From Clusia tigrina (Eukaryota > Arthropoda > Insecta > Diptera > Clusiidae): DNA of 64,000 bases. The DNA lies in the NCBI GenBank assembly GCA_920105625.2, contig OV050033.1, forward strand, positions 5,808,001-5,872,000, given 5' to 3'. Of the stretch, positions 58,475-64,000 are shown one piece after another. The notes beneath the pieces were generated by a model. It was not told the origin of the DNA. It saw only the letters and a program-made list of their open reading frames with translations, and did no database searches. Positions within the stretch are counted from its first letter, which is position 1, and each line of letters begins with the position of its first letter. The position numbers and the translations under genes are program-made.

Positions 58475-59290
58475 AAATACTGTTGTCTCTCTGTGTTACT
58501 ATGTGCCTGCCTCTTTGCCTGCCTCTATGCCTGTCTTTGTGCCTTAAACTGTGCCTTACTATGTGCCTGACTCTGTGCCTTACTCCGTGTCTTCCCTTTG
58601 CCTGCCTCTTTGGATTCATCTGTGCCTGCCTCTATGGCTGTCCCTGTGCCTGTATCTACGCCCGCCTCTACGCCTTAATCTGTCCCTTACTCTGTGCCTT
58701 ACATGTGCCTGACTCTGTTCCTTACTTTATGCCTGCCACTGTACCTTAATATGTGCCTGCCTCTGTGCCTGCCTCTGTGCCTGCCTCTGTTCCTACCTTA
58801 GAGTCTTTCTCTGTCCCTTACTCTGTGCCTTACTATATGCCTGCCTCTTTGCTTGCCTCTATGCCTGTCTTTGTGCCTTAAACTGTGGCTTACTATGTGC
58901 CTGACTCTATGCCTTACTATATGCTTGCCTCTGTGCCTGCCTCTATGCCTGACTCTGTGCCTTACTATATGCCTGCCTCTGTGCCTTACTCTGTGTGTCC
59001 TCTGTGGATTAATCTGTGCCTACCCCTATGGCTGTCCTTGTGCCTGTATCTACGCCTGCCTCTACGCCTTAATCTGTCCCTTACTATGTACCTTACTATG
59101 TATCTGCCTCAGTGCTTTTAGCTGAGTCTTAATCTGTGCCTTACTCTGTGCTTGCCTCTGTGCCTTAGTCTGTGCCTTACTCTGTGCTTGCCTCTGTGCC
59201 TTACTCTGTGCCTGACTCTGCCCGACTGGACCTGACTATGTTCCTGACCCTCTGCCTTAATCTGTGCCTTAATATGTGCCTCTGTACCTT
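58475..59290. repeat. CTCTGTGCCTGC minisatellite with long-range duplication
   Basis: About 65 units of 12 bp around CTCTGTGCCTGC / CTCTGTGCCTTA. A block with GGCTGTCC(C/T)(T/-)GTGCCTGTATC and CTACGCCTTAATCTGTCCCT occurs twice, near 58636 and 59029, so a unit of about 390 bp was duplicated. The 12-bp period keeps Cys/Leu/Pro-rich frames open; they are not genes. Confidence 0.92.
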
Positions 59291-59294
59291 TGAT

Positions 59295-60865
59295 TCTAAG
59301 CATTGAAACCTAACCATCAGGTTACTGAGCATATTCAGTTCCACGAAGCAATACAACGCCCAGTTTAAAGCACCAGTGTGCTTATCAATTAAATCCTCTT
59401 TCCAACTGGGCATTCCAGTTTTAGAGCCTAATGTTGGTTGAACCTTCTCTTATACCCTGGATAATTCATTGATAAGGACTTCTCTTTGCTCTCATTCCTA
59501 GCAGACTGCTGGCACCTTTGCAATTGCAGGACGTCATCTGTGGCATGCGTCGTTGACATATTTCTTATACACATTTTTCCCTATTTACGTTGTCCGTCTT
59601 AGGCCATCACTCGGTAGATCGGTGCCGGTTGGTGGTTGGGGTGCCGAGGGTCGCCGTGAAGATTCCTGCAGAAGACAAAGAAGTATTTATAGAAATTATT
59701 TTTAAGCAATTCAACAAAATGTGCGCCGTTCTGCTAATTTGAATGTACATTCACGGCGGTTCAAAGTGCTTGCAATAAAATTGAAATGAGACTCATAAAC
59801 GCCACAGCCACAGCCACACCCCCCTCGTAACAGTGTATGGGCTATGAATAAATTTCGTTTGGCTTTTTTTGAGAATTTTTGAGAATTTTTCAACTTATTT
59901 ACCCGAAATGTACGCCGAAGCCTTCATAAAAAAGCTTTAATCACCGTCTAATAAGTGAAAAAGGCATCCAACCAGGTGCTAATTTGCACCCAACTCATTC
60001 CTTCGTCCGTCCCACCGAGCCACCGTCAGTCTCCGTCAGTCTGCGTCCGCTTGCTTGGTCGTGCGTTCGTCGGAGTGGCGTGTCGGCAATTTTAGGCGCA
60101 ACATGCAATCAAATAAACTGAAACAAAATTTTAAATGCTAAACTCTGGGATGGCGAAGAGCGCTGCGTTGGCCCGTACGAGTACACCGACTGCATGCCCG
60201 GCCCCCAGAGGGGTCTCTCGCGTTTTAATTCGCTGTAATTATGTCAAAATGCAATAAAAATGCCGAGTTCCGCAGCAAATGCAGTGCCTCAAATTTTTAA
60301 CGCTTTCCAAACAGCGTTTGCAATTGAATTGCGGTGCACATGGCCCGTCCTACTGCCGCCCCGCCCACTCCTTAAATTTATTTAATTTTATTGCATTTTA
60401 TTTGTATGCTTCAAGCGTTTATTTTCAGGTGTAGTTTCCCCACTTCCCGCCAATTGCACGCGTGTGTGTGGGTGTCTTTGCTGGTCTGCAGAGCAGGAAG
60501 ATGAATTTCTTCGTAGATATCTGAGTCTGGAGCAACACTAGAACCAAAGATTTATGGGGAAAAAAACCAATCAAGATTCCTGAACTTATCAGAGAGGATG
60601 TTTTGAATTTATCAATTTTCATTAAAGGGTCATATAGGTGCCCACGGATGACTCAATATCAATTTCTATAGCATCTTCTTGTTTCCTTCTTAAGCGAAAG
60701 ATGATTACTTTGCAATCTGTTGTTAATGGATCGGAACACCAGCAAGAAATATATAAATATAATTCCAATCCTATGTACCTACCTACATGCCCATATATAG
60801 AGAGAGAATACGTTGCTACTTTTCCTCCATGTCCTCTCTAAAATTCTTTAAGAATACCTGTTATG
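59295..60865. other. Spacer or intron, no gene recognised
   Basis: GC-richer part (59990-60360) with CCGTCAGTCTCCGTCAGTCT and GTTTGCAATTGAATTGCGG. No exon-like frame. 60770-60790 has TACCTACCTACATG, possibly a LINE tail relic, but no LINE body precedes it. Confidence 0.45.
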
Positions 60866-60869
60866 TTAG

Positions 60870-62225
60870 TTTTCAGTTATTTATCAGTTACTTACCAGTT
60901 AGTTCCCTGTTAGTTCCCTGTTAGTTCCCTGTTAGTTCCCTGCTAGTTACCAGTTAGTTCCCTGTTAGTTCCCTGCTAGTTCTCTGTTAGTTACCAGTTA
61001 GTTACCAGTTAGTTCCCTGTTGGTTCCCTGCTAGTTCTCTGTTAGTTACCAGTTAGTTCCCTGTTAGTTACCAGTTTATTCTGAGCTAGTTATAAGCAAG
61101 TTTCCAATTAGTTATCGGTTAGTTAGTAATTAGTTATCGGTTAGTTATCATTTAGCCATAAGTTATTATCAGTTAGTTAGTTGTCAGTTAATTATTAATT
61201 GTTTATCAGTTAGTTCCCTTTTAATTATCAATTAAGAAGTTAGTTACCAGATATTATTTATCAGTTAGTTGTCATTTACTTATCCGTATAGTTAGCAGTT
61301 CCCCAGTCCCAGTTACTTATCAATTAGTTTACATCTAATTTAGTCCCAAGTTAGATATTTACTATCACTTACATACCAGTTAGTATCACTTAAGTCCCAG
61401 GTAGATACCAGTTAGTTGCGAGTCATCAGATATATCAGTTAGTGAGTAGTTAGTTATCGGTTAGTTATCGTTTTGCCAGTTATTTACCAGTTAGTTATTA
61501 GTGAGTTACCAGTTAGTTACCAGTTAGTTACCAGTTAGTTACCAGTTGGTTACCAGTTAGTTACCAGTTAGTTCCCTGCTAGTTACCATCTAGTTCCCAT
61601 CTAGTTCCCTGTTAGTTACCAATTAGTTATCAGTTCGTTACCACTTTATTCTTGGCAAGTTTCAGTTAGATATCAGTTATTTAGCAATTAGTTAGTTACC
61701 GTTTTGCCAGTTATTTATCAGCTAGTTACCAGTTAGTTACCATTTAGTTCTCTGTTAGTTTCCTGAATTCCATGTTAATTCCCTGTTAGTTCCCTGTGAG
61801 TTCCCTGTTAGTTCCCTGGTAGTTCCCTTTTAGTTACCAGTTATTTACCATTTAGTTCTCTGTTAGTTCTCTGTTAGTTCCCTGTTAGTTCCCTTTTAGT
61901 TACCAGTTATTTACCATTTAGTTCTCTGTTAGTTCTCTGTTAGTTCTCTGTTAATCCCCTTTTAGTTCCCTTTTAGTTACCAGTTATTTACCATTTAGTT
62001 CTTTGGTAGTTCTCTGTTAGTTCCCTGTTAATTCCATGTTAATTCCCTGTTAGTTCCCTGTTAGTTCCCTGGTAGTTCCCTTTTAGTTACCAGTTTATTC
62101 TTAGCAAGTTGCCAGTTAGATGTCAGTTATTTAGCAATTAGTCAGTTATCGTTCAGCAATAAGTTATTTTTCAGCTAGTTACCAGTTAGTTATCAGTTAG
62201 TTACCAGTTAATTCCCTGTTACATT
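60870..62225. repeat. 1.35-kb GTTAGTTACCA minisatellite
   Basis: About 120 imperfect 11-bp units alternating GTTAGTTACCA and GTTAGTTCCCT. Larger blocks recur, for instance TTTTAGTTACCAGTTATTTA followed by CCATTTAGTTCTCTG near 61828, 61893 and 61973. G and C are confined to fixed positions of the unit. No coding content. Confidence 0.93.
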
Positions 62226-63743
62226 TTTACTTTTACTCAGCCAGTTTGATGACATTGTCCTTCCTCCGATCCCGCCTCTGTGAATCAACCGATCAAGTTC
62301 TTGAATCTTGGCAACTTTGTATAACCGGTTAGCTTTCAGTCTCCCCGCCACTGCTTTTTGGGGGGTAATAAATTCACTCGCTACACTTGTGTGTTTGGGG
62401 GCGTGTAACTAGAAATGGACCATCCATTGTTGTGATTTAACTATTCACGCAAAACCCAACTGAAGTGGTGCAGGAGGGCCTGAGATATTGTGCCTTAACT
62501 ACCTTTATTTATCTGCCTTCTTCTCAGTTGACTCCTCTTCATGAAGAGGCTTGTTAGATTATTGGCTAAATCCTTTCCATCCATTTTGTTACTGTCACAA
62601 GAACAATACCATGTGTCCTGGAAGCTTAGAATCTTCATATATCAATAAATTAATTTGCATAGGACTCTGCGTCCAGTTGGGAGGCAAATGAGGCTAAGTT
62701 ATCATTGGTCCATTTGTCTGTAGCTGGGTGATTCCTTATCGCCCCGCGCTGCGTAACCAATTAAAAGCGCCTGAGGGTGCTTATGATGAAATGCACGATA
62801 ACTCATTAAAATCCTTCAAAAATGCTGAAGAAGCAATCATTAATTTTTGTTTTCTTTTACGAAAATCTCAAACGCATCTGTTCCTCGGTCGTTCACTACC
62901 CAGTTTGCGGAGTGTGTCTGCCTGCCAGCCTGACTGCCTGCCTGGCTGCGTGGAGTAGCGCGGATTTGGTTGTTTGCAATTTATTTTTGCTCTCTTTTTT
63001 CACCTTGAATATTTCTTTTGTATGTTAATCGCTGGTTTTCTTCTAACCTTCAAACAAAACCCAAAAAGGAAGGCAAGGAAGGAAGGAAGGAAAAGAATTG
63101 AATTGAAATTGAGTAAAAATTCCTGCAAATCAAAACGCACAAGAAACCTAAATACACATGTGCGCCTGCGCCGAGCGAGCATAAATCGCCTGCCTCGGGG
63201 TCTACACTCGTATCCATACAAATCGCGGCCATAGATACTCGTAAGTGTACGGATCTCCGGGAGTATCATCAGCCTTGCCCTTAGCATGCAATTTGGACTG
63301 CCTCTTGCCAGTTGCTTGTCAGTGATCTTGCCAGCAGCAGCAGTAGTTGCAGCAGTAGGAGCAGCAACAAGAGCACCGGGAGCAGCATAGCAGCAGAAAC
63401 GGCAGCGGCAACAACCATTTCAAGACGACGTTATGGTTCATAAACTCCCAACATTGTTGAGGCCTGGTGTTGTCTGTCTGTGTGTGGAAAAACATCTGCT
63501 GCTGCTCTTGTTGTTGGTGCGGTTGTGTGTGCTGAGCTCATTTCATTAGGTCGGTCCGTCTGTTGCGCAGGCGCACCAGTTCCTTATCGGCGTACAGTGT
63601 GCGTTCGGGTTGCACTTCTGTCTTTTTTAATTTCGTTCAGAATATGCCGCCACATCGCATATTTTTGGATTTTTGAGCTGCTGCAGTTTTTGTGGCGTCC
63701 TCCTGCTCTGCTGTCACACTAAGTATGTGTGTGTTCATGGTGT

Positions 63744-63775
<32 letters not shown>

Positions 63776-64000
63776 TTGTATTTTTGACAGGTGGTGCTTA
63801 TTTCAAAATTTTTGAGTGTTCTTCGTTTCGTTTCATTTTAGTTTATTTATTTTTGTTTTGTAATTTTTTTTGTTTTGTAATTTTTTGTTTATTCAATAAA
63901 TTGTAAAGCAGAGAATCGTGTACGAGGCAGTTAGTTAAACAGTCAGTTGGACGGACAGACAGACAGAGACTTGGTCACTCACACACTCTCACACTTTTGC
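62226..64000. other. Spacer or intron, no gene recognised
   Basis: GGAAGGAAGGAAGG run (63078-63092), CAGCAGCAGCAG-type stretch (63330-63400) and GT run (63742-63775). ORFs are short and low-complexity, and no splice-bounded coding frame was found. Confidence 0.5.

Noticed and set aside
58483..59125. Cys/Leu/Pro-rich repetitive ORFs
   Set aside because: A 12-bp period keeps frames open; no codon bias or homology.

Overview
The window is nuclear DNA of a higher (schizophoran) fly, most probably a tephritid fruit fly. Evidence for a fly: an asteroid orthologue, an Rpp30 orthologue, introns of 52-110 bp, AT-rich spacers, CA/TG and CAA/TTG microsatellites, and a dipteran repeat mix (long-TIR Tc1, rosa-type mariner, jockey-like LINE, P-like element). 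The family assignment is inference and rests largely on the rosa-type mariner.

Layout. 1-5.2 kb: AT-rich spacer with small tandem duplications and a degenerate ~110-bp tandem repeat. 5.2-6.9 kb: a complete-ended Tc1-like element with 222-bp inverted repeats and a dead transposase. 6.9-14.1 kb: spacer with a tRNA-derived SINE. 14.2-15.8 kb: Rpp30 (minus strand, five exons, reading frame closed across all splices). 16.5-20.6 kb: a transposon graveyard holding a jockey-like LINE fragment, an internally deleted rosa-type mariner between two (TA)n tracts, a TTA(A)-flanked MITE nested in a larger inverted repeat, and a 444-bp element whose ends and THAP-like leader resemble the P element. 20.8-21.8 kb: a BTB gene (plus strand, three exons). 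22.5-25.2 kb: asteroid (minus strand, three exons), convergent with the BTB gene across a (TA)n tract.

From 25.3 kb to 64 kb I find no convincing complete gene. The stretch looks like one or more giant introns or a long regulatory interval; in Drosophila asteroid lies next to Star, so Star-related non-coding DNA is one possibility, but I see no Star coding sequence. It holds two copies of the 3' end of one RNase H-bearing LINE, a second SINE copy, a reverse-transcriptase fragment, two short exon-like ORFs, and a very unusual density of kilobase-scale cryptic-simple and minisatellite arrays (38.9-40.5, 45.9-46.6, 47.5-49.0, 51.9-53.1, 54.5-55.1, 58.5-59.3, 60.9-62.2 kb), several with higher-order periodicity.

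Functionally the three genes are unrelated housekeeping or signalling genes: RNase P/MRP subunit, BTB adaptor-like protein, and an XPG-fold protein linked genetically to Egfr/Star signalling. The best candidate for something undescribed is the P-like mini-element at 20.15-20.6 kb.
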